10,500 bases of DNA. Origin: Burkholderiaceae bacterium (GTDB taxonomy: Bacteria > Pseudomonadota > Gammaproteobacteria > Burkholderiales > Burkholderiaceae_E). The stretch lies in NCBI GenBank assembly GCA_023258775.1, contig JALQWJ010000035.1, positions 1 to 10,500 on the forward strand, given 5' to 3'. Made by a program: the position numbers and the translations under genes. This document shows positions 1-8,597 of the stretch, piece after piece. Numbering within the stretch: position 1 is the stretch's first letter; every line of letters starts with the position of its first letter. The notes beneath the pieces were generated by a model, which made no database searches, was not told the origin of the DNA, and saw nothing but the letters and a program-made list of their open reading frames with translations.

Positions 1-1
1 T

Positions 2-211
2 GGCATCCGTCCAGAGCGATTAATCCTAAGCGGTGGGTTGAACCTCGAAAATGTCGGCAAGGCGATCCAGACGCTGAACCCCTGGGCCGTTGATGTTTCA
101 TCTGGCATCCAGGGTGCTTCGCCAAGGATCAAGGATGCAGGCAAAATGGAGGCTTTCGTGAACGCCGTACAAACAGCTTTATGCAAGAGGCCCTGTGATG
201 AAGCCCTATGA
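2..211 (+). CDS. trpF: Phosphoribosylanthranilate isomerase, C-terminal part (cut by left edge)
   Basis: Enzyme of tryptophan biosynthesis that isomerises N-(5-phosphoribosyl)anthranilate to the CdRP intermediate used by TrpC. Only the last 69 codons are present. The visible part reads [20 protein letters not shown], followed by VDVSSGIQ and a final amphipathic stretch. The SGGL-NxENV segment and VDVSSG are the hallmark phosphate-binding loops at the C-terminal end of the TrpF TIM barrel, with KD shortly after, as is usual. The frame runs to a TGA at 209-211, so the end of trpF overlaps the start of trpB by 14 bases, which points to translational coupling. The final residues CKRPCDEAL lie beyond the conserved fold. 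The identification is secure from motifs and from the adjacent trpBA; the N-terminal part lies outside the window. Confidence 0.93.
   Translation, partial: GIRPERLILSGGLNLENVGKAIQTLNPWAVDVSSGIQGASPRIKDAGKMEAFVNAVQTALCKRPCDEAL
185..190 (+). promoter_or_regulatory. Ribosome binding site of trpB
   Basis: AAGAGG lies inside the end of trpF, seven bases before the ATG at 198. A GTG at 195 is in frame directly before it and would give MM at the N-terminus, but its spacing to AAGAGG would be only four bases. The ATG at 198 is therefore the better start. Confidence 0.55.
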
Positions 212-1433
212 TTTACCCGATGCGAAGGGGCACTTTGGCCCTTATGGCGGTATTTTTGTCTCTGAAACCCTCATGCATGCGCTTGAAGCGCTACGGGATG
301 CCTACGCCCATTATCAAACCGACCCTGAATTCATTGCTGAGTTTCAGTCCGAACTTAAGCACTTTGTTGGTCGCCCAAGTCCGATTTATCACGCAAAAAA
401 CTGGAGTGAGCGCCTTGGTGGGGCTCAGATCTACTTCAAACGTGAAGACCTAAATCACACCGGCGCGCATAAAGTCAACAACACAATTGGACAAGCCTTG
501 CTTGCCAAGCGAATGGGCAAGCCGCGGGTGATCGCAGAAACCGGTGCTGGTCAACACGGTGTCGCAACGGCGACTGTCGCAGCACGCTTTGGTATGCAAT
601 GTGTGGTCTACATGGGGGAAGAGGACGTTGGCCGTCAGGCTGCCAATGTTTACCGGATGAAATTGCTTGGCGCCGAGGTCGTTCCCGTGCGCAGTGGTTC
701 ACGTACCCTCAAAGATGCGCTTAATGAAGCGATGCGCGATTGGGTGACCAATGTCGAAAATACTTTCTATATCATTGGTACCGTCGCAGGCCCTCATCCC
801 TATCCCATGATGGTCCGAGACTTCAATTCGGTGGTTGGCAAGGAGTGCATCGAACAAATGCCCCAAATTGCGGGAAGACAACCTGACTATGTGCTTGCCT
901 GCGTTGGCGGTGGCTCCAATGCAATGGGCATTTTTTATGATTACATTCCTGATGGGCGGGTGCAATTGATTGGTGTTGAAGCAGCTGGCGATGGCATTGA
1001 TACCGCAAGACATGCAGCAAGTTTGCAGCGCGGGATCCCTGGCGTTTTGCATGGTAATCGTACCTATTTGCTGCAAGACGACAATGGGCAAATTCAAGAG
1101 ACCCACTCGCTATCAGCCGGGCTCGATTATCCAGGGGTTGGCCCTGAGCACGCTTGGCTAAAGGACAGCGGCAGGGCGAGCTATGTCGGCGCAACTGATG
1201 CCGAAGCCTTGGCGGCTTTTCACGATTGCTGCCGTATCGAAGGCATCATTCCCGCTTTGGAATCGAGCCACGCTTTAGCCCACGCTGTTCGATTAGCGCC
1301 GGGCTTGGCAAAAGATCAGATCATTCTAGTGAACTTGAGTGGCCGTGGTGATAAAGATTTGCACATTGTTGCAGAAGCAAGTGGCCTGGATTTTTTCTGT
1401 CGACCCAGTTGTCGAAAGTTGAGCTCGCCATGA
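198..1433 (+). CDS. trpB: Tryptophan synthase beta chain
   Basis: PLP enzyme that condenses indole with L-serine to give L-tryptophan in the TrpA2B2 complex in the cytoplasm. The protein has 411 residues from ATG 198, and the start is supported by a Shine-Dalgarno match. The N-terminus ([15 protein letters not shown]) is typical. The PLP lysine is K92 in HTGAHKVNN, the catalytic glutamate is E114 in ETGAGQHG, and the glycine-rich phosphate loop GGGSNA lies near residue 235. SGRGDKD near the C-terminus contributes the serine that contacts the PLP ring nitrogen. After the usual end of the fold (around HIVAEASG) there is a short extra tail, [14 protein letters not shown], that I do not recognise as conserved; it is encoded where the trpA ribosome-binding region lies. 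The ATGA overlap with trpA indicates coupled translation of the two subunits. Confidence 0.98.
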   Translation: MKPYDLPDAKGHFGPYGGIFVSETLMHALEALRDAYAHYQTDPEFIAEFQSELKHFVGRPSPIYHAKNWSERLGGAQIYFKREDLNHTGAHKVNNTIGQALLAKRMGKPRVIAETGAGQHGVATATVAARFGMQCVVYMGEEDVGRQAANVYRMKLLGAEVVPVRSGSRTLKDALNEAMRDWVTNVENTFYIIGTVAGPHPYPMMVRDFNSVVGKECIEQMPQIAGRQPDYVLACVGGGSNAMGIFYDYIPDGRVQLIGVEAAGDGIDTARHAASLQRGIPGVLHGNRTYLLQDDNGQIQETHSLSAGLDYPGVGPEHAWLKDSGRASYVGATDAEALAAFHDCCRIEGIIPALESSHALAHAVRLAPGLAKDQIILVNLSGRGDKDLHIVAEASGLDFFCRPSCRKLSSP

Positions 1434-2233
1434 CGAGTTCGCGTATCGAGGATCGCTTCAAGCAGCTACGCCTTAAGGGCAAAAAAGGGCTCATTCCCTA
1501 CATCGCAGCAGGCGACCCAAGCCCTTCTCATACAGTTGGATTGATGCATACACTTGCTGCTGCAGGTGCTGACGTAATTGAACTCGGTGTACCGTTCTCA
1601 GATCCCATGGCCGATGGGCCAGCGATCCAGCGTGCAACCGAACGCGCAATCCGGCAGGGTGTTGGACTACGTCAATGCCTTGCGATGGTTGAATCATTTC
1701 GTCAGGACGATCAGATGACAGCGGTTGTATTGATGGGCTATGCGAATCCGATTGAACGTTTTGGTCGACAGGCCTTCGTGAGCCAAGCTAAATCGGTCGG
1801 GGTTGATGGTGTATTGGTGGTGGACTACCCGCCGGAAGAGTCAACGGAGTTTGCTCAGGATCTTAAGGCAGCGGGCCTGGACCCGATTTTTTTGCTTTCA
1901 CCCACAAGTACCGAGCTGCGAATTCGCGATATCGTAAGACATGCCCAAGGCTATGTTTACTATGTCAGTCTGAAAGGTATAACAGGTGCTGCCAACCTTG
2001 ATGTTGACGCCGTGGCGGCAAAGATTCCCGTGATTCGCCAGTACACCGACCTTCCAATCGGCGTGGGTTTTGGCATCCGTGACGCTCAAAGCGCACGCGC
2101 GGTAGCCGAAGTCGCTGATGCGGTCGTTATCGGAACACGATTGATCCAAGAAATGGAGCAAGTCGGTGCAGATCAGGCTCAGGCTGCGGTTGGCAGCTTG
2201 CTCGCTGACATTCGTAAAGGCATGGATGCTTAA
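1430..2233 (+). CDS. trpA: Tryptophan synthase alpha chain
   Basis: Cleaves indole-3-glycerol phosphate to indole and glyceraldehyde 3-phosphate; indole is channelled to TrpB. The protein has 267 residues from ATG 1430, matching the family length of about 265-270. The catalytic glutamate is E51 in [11 protein letters not shown] and the catalytic aspartate is D62 in MADGPAIQ. The N-terminal [12 protein letters not shown] segment and the mobile loop SLKGITGA are also present, as is the phosphate-binding GVGFGIRD. Its ATG overlaps the trpB TGA (ATGA). An in-frame TTG at 1409 would add seven residues, but ATG 1430 fits the family and coupling by overlap better. The Shine-Dalgarno match is weak (GAG at 1421-1423), which also fits re-initiation by ribosomes finishing trpB. 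Confidence 0.98.
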   Translation: MTSSRIEDRFKQLRLKGKKGLIPYIAAGDPSPSHTVGLMHTLAAAGADVIELGVPFSDPMADGPAIQRATERAIRQGVGLRQCLAMVESFRQDDQMTAVVLMGYANPIERFGRQAFVSQAKSVGVDGVLVVDYPPEESTEFAQDLKAAGLDPIFLLSPTSTELRIRDIVRHAQGYVYYVSLKGITGAANLDVDAVAAKIPVIRQYTDLPIGVGFGIRDAQSARAVAEVADAVVIGTRLIQEMEQVGADQAQAAVGSLLADIRKGMDA

Positions 2234-2270
2234 TCTAAAGCGAAGCTACAAAGCACAATGGTTCTTTGCT

Positions 2271-2275
2271 AGGAG
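2271..2275 (+). promoter_or_regulatory. Ribosome binding site of accD
   Basis: AGGAG, six bases before the ATG at 2282. It is the strongest Shine-Dalgarno match in the left half of the window, as expected for a gene that does not overlap its upstream neighbour and must recruit ribosomes itself. Confidence 0.7.
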
Positions 2276-2281
2276 TCTTTT

Positions 2282-3166
2282 ATGAGTTGGCTGGATAAAC
2301 TGCTTCCCCCACGCATTCAGCGCGCACCAGGTTCAGCGAAGAAAATTCCAGAGGGACTTTGGGTTAAGTGTCCCAGTTGTGATGTGGTGCTTTATTCAGC
2401 CGATTTGCAAACCAATGTGAATGTTTGCCCCAAGTGTCATCACCATTTGCGGATGTCGGCACGGGAGCGGATCAATAGTTTGCTTGATCCGGAGGGGCGC
2501 TTTGAGATTGGTCAGGAAGTCCTTGCTGTTGATGCGTTGAAATTCAAGGACTCGCGCAAGTACAGCGAGCGCTTACAGGAGGCAATTGATCAAACCGGAG
2601 AGACTGACGCCATTGTGGTCATGGGCGGGGCCATTTGCAGCATTCCCTCGGTTATTGCTGCCTTTGAGTTTGATTTCATGGGTGGCTCAATGGGTGCGGT
2701 GGTTGGCGAGCGTTTCTCGCGCGGTGTGCAAGCCGCGATTGATCAGCGAATGGCCTTTGTGTCGGTCGCCGCGTCGGGTGGGGCAAGAATGCAAGAAGGT
2801 TTAATTTCGTTAATGCAAATGGCCCGCACAACGGCGATGCTTAGCGAACTTGCTGCACGTCGACTGCCCTACATTTCAGTTCTCACTGATCCCACGATGG
2901 GCGGTGTTTCTGCCAGTTTTTGCTTTCTTGGTGATGTGGTCATCGCCGAACCCAAAGCCTTGATTGGTTTTGCCGGTCCCAGAGTCATTGAGCAAACCGT
3001 GCGTGAAAAGCTGCCAGAAGGCTTTCAACGTGCTGAGTTTTTGCTTGAAAAAGGTGCTGTCGATATGATTCTTGACAGGCGGCAGCTTCGCGAAACCATT
3101 GCCAGACTGGTCGCTTTGTTGATGCGGCAAAGCAGCGACGCGGTTGTGCTTGGACCAGCAGTTTGA
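2282..3166 (+). CDS. accD: Acetyl-CoA carboxylase carboxyltransferase subunit beta
   Basis: Beta subunit of the carboxyltransferase that moves the carboxyl group from carboxybiotin on BCCP to acetyl-CoA, forming malonyl-CoA for fatty-acid synthesis. It works as an alpha2-beta2 complex with AccA, which is not in this window. The protein has 294 residues, close to the E. coli length of 304. The N-terminal four-cysteine zinc ribbon is intact: C30 and C33 (CPSC), C49 and C52 (CPKC). The crotonase-like domain follows, with [14 protein letters not shown] and the oxyanion-loop segment [16 protein letters not shown]. The later [12 protein letters not shown] and [11 protein letters not shown] segments are diagnostic for AccD. 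The start has a good ribosome site. The accD-folC order is conserved across Beta- and Gammaproteobacteria. Confidence 0.98.
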   Translation: MSWLDKLLPPRIQRAPGSAKKIPEGLWVKCPSCDVVLYSADLQTNVNVCPKCHHHLRMSARERINSLLDPEGRFEIGQEVLAVDALKFKDSRKYSERLQEAIDQTGETDAIVVMGGAICSIPSVIAAFEFDFMGGSMGAVVGERFSRGVQAAIDQRMAFVSVAASGGARMQEGLISLMQMARTTAMLSELAARRLPYISVLTDPTMGGVSASFCFLGDVVIAEPKALIGFAGPRVIEQTVREKLPEGFQRAEFLLEKGAVDMILDRRQLRETIARLVALLMRQSSDAVVLGPAV

Positions 3167-3180
3167 CGCCCTCGTCTGCG

Positions 3181-4455
3181 ATGGTGCTAAGTGATTGGTT
3201 GTCATCTCTAGAGCAGGGTCCACGAGGCGGAATTGCGCTTGGCCTTGACCGTGTGCGGGTTCTTGCAACACGTTTGGGTATCCGCTTTGACTGTCCGGTT
3301 ATATTGGTAGGTGGCACCAACGGTAAGGGCTCGACCTGTGCAATGCTCGAGTCGATACTGACACAGGCTGGCTATCGGACAGCGCTCTACACATCGCCGC
3401 ATTTATTGCGCTTTAATGAGCGTATAAGACTCGCTCAGCAAGCCATGGACGATGAGACGCTTCTTTGCTCATTCGAAGCGGTCGAAGCAGCACGGATTGA
3501 CGAGCCGCTCACCTTTTTTGAATTCACAAGTCTGGCAATTTTTCATGCGGTGATGAAGGCAAAGCCTGAGGTATTTATCGCTGAAATTGGCCTTGGCGGT
3601 CGTCTTGATGCGGTTAATATCCTTGAGCCGGACTGTTCAATCGTGACAGCGATTGATATCGATCACGCCGAATGGTTGGGTACTACGCGCGAGCAAATTG
3701 GCTGGGAAAAGGCGCATATTTACCGGCCGGGTCGTCCTGCTATTTGTTCAGATCCTTCGCCCCCGCAAAGTCTGATTGACTATGCTGAAAATATTGCGGC
3801 CGACTTGTATCTCTTGGGGCGTGACTTCAATTATGCGGGAGACCGTCAACAGTGGTCCTGTGCTATCCGAGATCGACGTCGACCAAGTCTTGCCTACCCG
3901 GCCTTGCGAGGGGCAAACCAGTTACTTAATGCCTCTGGCGTGTTGGCAGCACTCGACGCACTACGCATGAAACTGCCAGTGCCTGCCCATGCCATTCGGC
4001 AGGGATTTGCGCTTGTCGACCTTCCCGGTCGCTTTCAAGTCCTACCAGGGCAACCTACCGTGATTCTGGATGTGGCTCATAATCCGCATGCTATCGCTCA
4101 TCTTGCCGCCAACCTCGATCAAATGGGGTTCTTTCCCGAAACTTATGCCATTTTAGGCATGCTAAGTGATAAGGATGTTGAGGCCTCGCTAAAGAGTATT
4201 GCACCTCGAATCCAACACTGGATGCTGTGCACATTGCCCGGTCCTCGTGGACTGAGTGCCCAAGCACTCGAGCAAAAGCTTCTTCAAAATCAATCATTAG
4301 CGGTCGATGCCTTAGGCCAAATCGCAAGTGTTTCCTGTTTTGAATCGCCCCGTCTAGCTTATGCTGCAGCCCGTGGTCTGGCGCAAGACAATGATAGGAT
4401 CCTTGCCTTCGGGTCCTTTTTAACGGTTGCTGATGTTCTCGCGGGACTCGGCTAA
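3181..4455 (+). CDS. folC: Bifunctional dihydrofolate synthase / folylpolyglutamate synthase
   Basis: Mur-ligase-family enzyme that adds glutamate to dihydropteroate and then further glutamates to tetrahydrofolate, using ATP. From ATG 3181 the protein has 424 residues. The P-loop is GGTNGKGST (44-52), followed by TSPHL and RFNERI. EIGLGGRLDAVNI and DIDHAEWLG carry the metal and folate-site residues. K177 in WEKAHI matches the lysine that is carbamylated in E. coli FolC; the residue two before it is W, where R is more common. DVAHNPHA marks the C-terminal domain. The start is uncertain: a TTG at 3163 overlaps the accD stop as TTGA and would add six residues, and a GTG lies at 3184. None has a clear Shine-Dalgarno. 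I prefer ATG because the homologous region begins right after it (LSDWLSSLEQ). Confidence 0.95.
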   Translation: MVLSDWLSSLEQGPRGGIALGLDRVRVLATRLGIRFDCPVILVGGTNGKGSTCAMLESILTQAGYRTALYTSPHLLRFNERIRLAQQAMDDETLLCSFEAVEAARIDEPLTFFEFTSLAIFHAVMKAKPEVFIAEIGLGGRLDAVNILEPDCSIVTAIDIDHAEWLGTTREQIGWEKAHIYRPGRPAICSDPSPPQSLIDYAENIAADLYLLGRDFNYAGDRQQWSCAIRDRRRPSLAYPALRGANQLLNASGVLAALDALRMKLPVPAHAIRQGFALVDLPGRFQVLPGQPTVILDVAHNPHAIAHLAANLDQMGFFPETYAILGMLSDKDVEASLKSIAPRIQHWMLCTLPGPRGLSAQALEQKLLQNQSLAVDALGQIASVSCFESPRLAYAAARGLAQDNDRILAFGSFLTVADVLAGLG

Positions 4456-4467
4456 ATATCGATTGCC

Positions 4468-5238
4468 ATGAACAAGTCTGCGGACGAAGCCGACCAGTTT
4501 TCACTTCAAACCGCTTCGCCTTATCGCAGTAAGGCGAGACATCGCCTCATCGGTGCACTTGCACTTGTTGTGCTCGTTGCAATCATCATGCCTATTTTTT
4601 TTCATGCCGAGCCCCGTATTCCCTCGGCCGGCCCCAAGCTTGGCCAAGCTGTCCGCGATCACGGGTCGCAGCATGATAGGCACACGCAGGGCGCAGCCCA
4701 AGCTTCTGAGCCCCCAGAGGCAGCAGATGCAAAGTCTGTTACTCAGGATGAGCAAAATCCACAGCCTTCGCCTGATGTTGCCGTAGCGTCGAGCCAGGAA
4801 GGTCAAGATCCTTTGAAGGCTGCCAAATCTTCAGATGCTGTTAGTCCAAAACAAGACGTTCAGGCAAAGAACGAGCAAGCAACTAGACTTGAAACTTCTG
4901 CAGCATCTGATGCGCCCGCTAAAGCGCCCGCCAGAATTGAGACAGCCGTTAAGTCCGATCAGGCAGAACCCACAACGAAGAATCCCTACCCGGAACGTTA
5001 CCCCGACCGTTATGTCTTGCAGGCGGGGGCTTTTTCCCAGTCTGAAAGTGCTGACGCACAGGTTGCAAGATTAAAAAAACTTGGGTTTAAGGTTTATACC
5101 GATCGTATTAAAACACCAAAGGGCGAGCGCGTAAGAGTTAGGGTAGGACCATTTGCTACGAAGGCCGATGCCGTGAAAGCACAAACTAAGCTGCGCCAGG
5201 CTCAATTGGAAGCGCCCCTGGCAGGGCCCGATGCATAG
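4468..5238 (+). CDS. SPOR domain-containing membrane protein (DedD-like position)
   Basis: A 256-residue bitopic inner-membrane protein, probably acting at the division septum. The N-terminus is a short cytoplasmic segment of about 27 residues. One transmembrane helix follows near residues 28-46 (IGALALVVLVAIIMPIFF), flanked by basic residues on the inner side (RSKARHR). Next comes a long low-complexity linker of about 130 residues rich in A, Q, S, P, D and K, probably disordered and periplasmic. The C-terminus (about 181-250) is a SPOR domain, with YVLQAGAFSQ, a QVARLKKLGFKVY helix-strand unit and RVRVGPFATKADA. SPOR domains bind denuded peptidoglycan glycan strands at division sites. Its place between folC and cvpA is that of E. 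coli dedD, so a DedD-like role is inferred from position and architecture. ATG 4468 lies 12 bases after folC without a clear Shine-Dalgarno. Confidence 0.9.
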   Translation: MNKSADEADQFSLQTASPYRSKARHRLIGALALVVLVAIIMPIFFHAEPRIPSAGPKLGQAVRDHGSQHDRHTQGAAQASEPPEAADAKSVTQDEQNPQPSPDVAVASSQEGQDPLKAAKSSDAVSPKQDVQAKNEQATRLETSAASDAPAKAPARIETAVKSDQAEPTTKNPYPERYPDRYVLQAGAFSQSESADAQVARLKKLGFKVYTDRIKTPKGERVRVRVGPFATKADAVKAQTKLRQAQLEAPLAGPDA

Positions 5239-5285
5239 CCCAAGCGGCGTTTGGCGAAGCACCGTGATTTGCAAGGCTTAAGCTC

Positions 5286-5789
5286 GTGGAAACATCTGCA
5301 TGGTTCCAACTGAGTCTTTGGGATTGGATTAGTCTTCTGGTGTTTTGCGCCTCTGCGGTCGCTGGGATTCTGAGCGGACTGGTTAAGACCGCTTTTGCGC
5401 TTGCTTCATGGGTTATCGCTTTTTTGTTTGCATCAGAGCTTGGCGTCTACATGTCAGCCTGGCTGACATGGCCGCAAGACCGATTTGTCTTAATGGCTAT
5501 ATCGTTCTTCCTGTTATTACTCGTTACACGAGTTATCGGCTCGATAACGGCTTCGGCCTTACGTTGGGCTGGGTTGGGGCTAGTCGATCGCATTGCTGGG
5601 TTTGGCCTCGGGCTAGCCCGCGCCATGCTCGTGCTAGCCATTTGTGCTTTGATGGCTCAGCGTTTGGGTCTGATGCAGCATGAGTCCTTTGATCGGGCGC
5701 ATAGCCGAGGCTTGTGGATTTGGTTGGTGCAAACAGCGGAGCCTTATTGGACGGACATGGTGCAAGGTGGTTTGAGCATGGGGAGTTAA
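5286..5789 (+). CDS. cvpA: CvpA family inner-membrane protein
   Basis: A 167-residue hydrophobic protein, close to the 162 residues of E. coli CvpA. It has about four membrane-spanning stretches. The family N-terminal signature is visible (WDWISLLVF, then SAVAGILSGLVKTAFALASW), as is the later LRWAGLGLVDRIAGFGLGLA, which matches the conserved glycine-rich segment. CvpA was named for a requirement in colicin V production in E. coli and has since been linked to envelope stress and bile tolerance; its molecular function remains unclear. It starts at GTG 5286 with a modest ribosome site (AAGG at 5273-5276), 47 bases after the SPOR gene. The first in-frame ATG is at 5451, inside the second hydrophobic segment, so the GTG start is needed to keep the family N-terminus. 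Only three bases separate it from purF, the standard cvpA-purF pairing. Confidence 0.93.
   Translation: METSAWFQLSLWDWISLLVFCASAVAGILSGLVKTAFALASWVIAFLFASELGVYMSAWLTWPQDRFVLMAISFFLLLLVTRVIGSITASALRWAGLGLVDRIAGFGLGLARAMLVLAICALMAQRLGLMQHESFDRAHSRGLWIWLVQTAEPYWTDMVQGGLSMGS
5780..5785 (+). promoter_or_regulatory. Ribosome binding site of purF
   Basis: GGGGAG within the last codons of cvpA, seven bases before the purF ATG at 5793. It fixes the start so that Cys follows the initiator Met, as the glutaminase mechanism requires. Confidence 0.65.
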
Positions 5790-5792
5790 GCG

Positions 5793-7361
5793 ATGTGTGG
5801 CGTCATTGGTGTTGCAGGTCACGGTCCGGTTAATCAGGCGATTTATGACGGTTTGCTGCTTTTGCAGCATCGTGGTCAGGACGCCGCTGGCATTGCTACC
5901 GAAGACCGTGGTCGTTTCTATATGTATAAGGCCAATGGCCTGGTGCGCGATGTGTTTCGCACCCGCAATATGCGCTCCTTACCTGGCTTGCACGGGCTTG
6001 GTCACGTCCGCTATCCCACAGCCGGTTCGGCGATGAATCCTGAAGAAGCTCAACCCTTTTATGTGAACGCACCCCACGGCATCACGCTCGCTCACAACGG
6101 TAATCTTACGAACTCGCGCGACTTGCAGCGCGAAATGTACGCGCTTGATCGCCGTCATATCAACACTGATTCGGACTCTGAGGTATTGCTCAATGTGTTT
6201 GCCCATGCCCTACAAGATCTCGGGGCTGCGTCAAAACTCGAAAGCATGCGTGCCCAAAGTCCGCGAGCGCAGTTGAGCGTCGATGAGATTTTTGCAGCAG
6301 TGAAAATACTCGGTGAGCGTGCACGCGGTGCTTATGCGGTCGCGATGCAGATTGCCAATGTTGGTTTGCTTGCCTTTCGGGATCCTTTTGGCATCAGGCC
6401 AATGTGTTTAGGCTATCAGGAAACCGAGCAAGGTACTGAGTGGATGATTGCTTCGGAGTCGGTTGCAATTGAGGGTTTGGGTTTTGAGCTTTTGCGCGAC
6501 TTAAAGCCCGGTGAAGCGATTCTCATCGATCGCGATGGGCAATTACACCAACAACAAACCATGCCATCACAAGGTTTACATCCTTGTATTTTTGAGTATG
6601 TTTATTTTGCAAGGCCTGATTCAATTATTGATGAAGTCTCGGTTTATGACGCGCGCTTGAAAATGGGTGCTTTGCTGGCCGATGATGTAAGGACCGCGCT
6701 TCGCTTAGGTGATATCGATGTTGTCATGCCTATTCCCGACACCTCGCGACCGTCGGCGATGGAAATGGCAGATCGATTGAATTTGCCCTACCGCGAGGGT
6801 TTTATCAAAAATCGATATGTCGGTCGTACGTTTATCATGCCTGGTCAGGCAGTTCGCAGAAAGTCTGTCCGCCAGAAACTCAACGCCATGAGTGTTGAAT
6901 TCAAAGGAAAAAGTGTTTTACTGGTCGACGATTCGATTGTGAGGGGCACAACCTCACGTGAGATCATTCAAATGGCTCGAGATGCTGGGGCTCGCAAAGT
7001 GTATTTTGCATCGGCTTCACCCCCAGTACGCTATCCTAATGTGTATGGGATCGACATGCCAACGCGTGCTGAACTCATCGCTCACGGGCGCAGCGATGAA
7101 GAGATTGGAACATTGCTCGGTGCAGATGGACTGGTCTATCAGTCGATACATCGAATGAAGCAAGCGGTTGCTTCGCTTGGGGCACAGTTCAAGGGCTTCG
7201 AGGCCTCATGTTTCGATGGGCATTACATTACCGGCGATGTGGATCAGGCTTTACTCGATCACATCGAATCACAACGTCTTGGCGCAGAGACGGCCGGCGA
7301 ATTGATGCAAGCAGAAGCACATGCTGCGATGAATTTACAATTTTTACAACGAGAAGTTTAG
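5793..7361 (+). CDS. purF: Amidophosphoribosyltransferase
   Basis: Catalyses the committed step of de novo purine synthesis: PRPP plus glutamine gives phosphoribosylamine. The protein has 522 residues (E. coli has 505). The N-terminal Ntn-type glutaminase domain begins MCGVIGVAGHG; C2 becomes the N-terminal nucleophile once Met is removed. LLLQHRGQDAAGI, RYPTAGS, AHNGNLTN and RDPFGIRPM are the expected glutaminase motifs. The C-terminal phosphoribosyltransferase domain carries the PRPP loop VLLVDDSIVRGTTS at 375-388, preceded by MPIPDTSRPSA and KNRYVGRTFIMP. CFDGHYITGD near the C-terminus is also typical. There is no extended propeptide, so this is the E. coli-like type. It is probably co-transcribed with cvpA and metZ. 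No PUR-box operator could be recognised. Confidence 0.98.
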   Translation: MCGVIGVAGHGPVNQAIYDGLLLLQHRGQDAAGIATEDRGRFYMYKANGLVRDVFRTRNMRSLPGLHGLGHVRYPTAGSAMNPEEAQPFYVNAPHGITLAHNGNLTNSRDLQREMYALDRRHINTDSDSEVLLNVFAHALQDLGAASKLESMRAQSPRAQLSVDEIFAAVKILGERARGAYAVAMQIANVGLLAFRDPFGIRPMCLGYQETEQGTEWMIASESVAIEGLGFELLRDLKPGEAILIDRDGQLHQQQTMPSQGLHPCIFEYVYFARPDSIIDEVSVYDARLKMGALLADDVRTALRLGDIDVVMPIPDTSRPSAMEMADRLNLPYREGFIKNRYVGRTFIMPGQAVRRKSVRQKLNAMSVEFKGKSVLLVDDSIVRGTTSREIIQMARDAGARKVYFASASPPVRYPNVYGIDMPTRAELIAHGRSDEEIGTLLGADGLVYQSIHRMKQAVASLGAQFKGFEASCFDGHYITGDVDQALLDHIESQRLGAETAGELMQAEAHAAMNLQFLQREV

Positions 7362-7376
7362 GTTGCCGGAAACACG

Positions 7377-8597
7377 ATGGATGATTACTTCGCGATAGAT
7401 CCGATCCGAGATCTAGATTTCAGTACGAGGTCGGTTCGCTCGGGCACCGATCGGACGAATGTTGGCGAACATGGCGAAGCCATGTTCCTAACCTCGAGTT
7501 TTGTGTTTCGAAACGCTGCAGAAGCGGCTGCCCGCTTCGGAAACCAAGACCCCGGCTATGTTTATTCACGATTCACGAACCCAACCGTTCGTCAGTTTGA
7601 ACGCAGGCTTGCTAGCCTTGAAGAGGGCGAGGCATGCATGGCAACCGCATCGGGTATGTCCGCGATCATGACGACAGTGCTAGCCCTAATGAAGGCGGGC
7701 GACCATATGGTTTGTGCAAGCGCGGTATTCGGTTCGACCTACCAGCTCTTTAGCATGTTGTCGCGATTTGGATTGCAGTGCAGCTTTGTATCGCTGAGTG
7801 ATCTGAGCGCCTGGGAGGCTGCAATCAGGCCAGAGACAAGGCTTTTTTATGTAGAAACGCCTTCCAATCCGCTCACGGAGCTTGCCGATCTTGCTGGACT
7901 TGCTGCGCTGAGCAAGTCGCGGGGGATCAGTTTGGTGGTCGATAATTGCTTTTGTACGCCTGCCTTACAAAAGCCTCTCCTGCATGGCGCCGACATTGTG
8001 ATCCATTCTGCGACAAAATATATCGATGGTCAGGGTCGCGTGCTTGGTGGCGCAATCGTCGGTCAGCGGGCCTTTATCCATGATCAGGTTTTGCCTCTCA
8101 TGCGAACCACAGGACCAAGCCTTTCAGCCTTTAATGCCTGGGTTTTGCTTAAAGGGCTGGAAACTTTGCAGATTCGAATGGATCAGCAAAGTGCAAACGC
8201 CTTCGAAGTGGCCAACTATCTGAACCAGCATCCGGCAGTAACTCGAGTACATTACCCTGGCTTGAGCACGCACCCCCAACATCAACTCGCCAAGACCCAG
8301 CAAAGTCGCTTTGGTGCTGTTGTCTCCTTTGAGCTTCGTGGTGAAGATGATCAATCGCTTCGAAGCAGGGCCTGGTCAGTGATCGATGCAACCCGGGTCA
8401 TATCAATCACAGGCAATCTTGGTGATACGAAGACCACGATTACCCACCCTGCTAGCACCACACACGGCCGACTTAGTCCTCAGGCAAGGCTTGATGCAGG
8501 TATCGGCGAAGGTTTGATCCGTTTAGCGATTGGCTTGGAGTCACCTCGAGACCTTTGCACAGATCTGGCCCGAGGGCTTGATGGCGTTGAACCGTGA
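7377..8597 (+). CDS. metZ: O-succinylhomoserine sulfhydrylase
   Basis: PLP enzyme of the Cys/Met metabolism family that makes homocysteine directly from O-succinylhomoserine and sulfide, bypassing cystathionine. The protein has 406 residues. Visible markers are TRSVRSGTDRT near the N-terminus, YSRFTNPTV, the PLP phosphate region ATASGMSAI, VVDNCFCTP, and the PLP lysine K214 in HSATKYIDGQGRVLGG. The C-terminal ISITGNLGDTKTTITHPAST is typical. The GQGRVLGG sequence after the lysine, together with the position directly after purF, is characteristic of the betaproteobacterial and pseudomonad MetZ rather than MetB or MetC. Substrate choice (succinyl versus acetyl) is inferred from family and context. 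ATG 7377 lies 15 bases after purF with a weak GGAAA upstream. The last bases overlap the pirin start. Confidence 0.94.
   Translation: MDDYFAIDPIRDLDFSTRSVRSGTDRTNVGEHGEAMFLTSSFVFRNAAEAAARFGNQDPGYVYSRFTNPTVRQFERRLASLEEGEACMATASGMSAIMTTVLALMKAGDHMVCASAVFGSTYQLFSMLSRFGLQCSFVSLSDLSAWEAAIRPETRLFYVETPSNPLTELADLAGLAALSKSRGISLVVDNCFCTPALQKPLLHGADIVIHSATKYIDGQGRVLGGAIVGQRAFIHDQVLPLMRTTGPSLSAFNAWVLLKGLETLQIRMDQQSANAFEVANYLNQHPAVTRVHYPGLSTHPQHQLAKTQQSRFGAVVSFELRGEDDQSLRSRAWSVIDATRVISITGNLGDTKTTITHPASTTHGRLSPQARLDAGIGEGLIRLAIGLESPRDLCTDLARGLDGVEP

Noticed and set aside
699..1106. Reverse-strand open frame of 135 codons inside trpB
   Set aside because: It lies wholly antisense to a clearly conserved gene and its translation resembles no known protein; it is a shadow frame.
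2249..2268. CAAAG/CTTTG inverted repeat between trpA and accD as a terminator
   Set aside because: The stem has only five pairs around a ten-base loop, is AT-rich, and is followed by the accD ribosome site, not a T-run.
4091..4504. Reverse-strand open frame of 137 codons across the folC/SPOR junction
   Set aside because: Antisense to two well-supported genes, with composition typical of a shadow frame (rich in R, H, Q) and no recognisable motif or ribosome site.
4711..4980. Low-complexity stretch in the SPOR gene as a possible tandem repeat
   Set aside because: The A/Q/S/P/K-rich linker shows no regular repeated unit at DNA or protein level; it is an ordinary disordered spacer for a SPOR protein.
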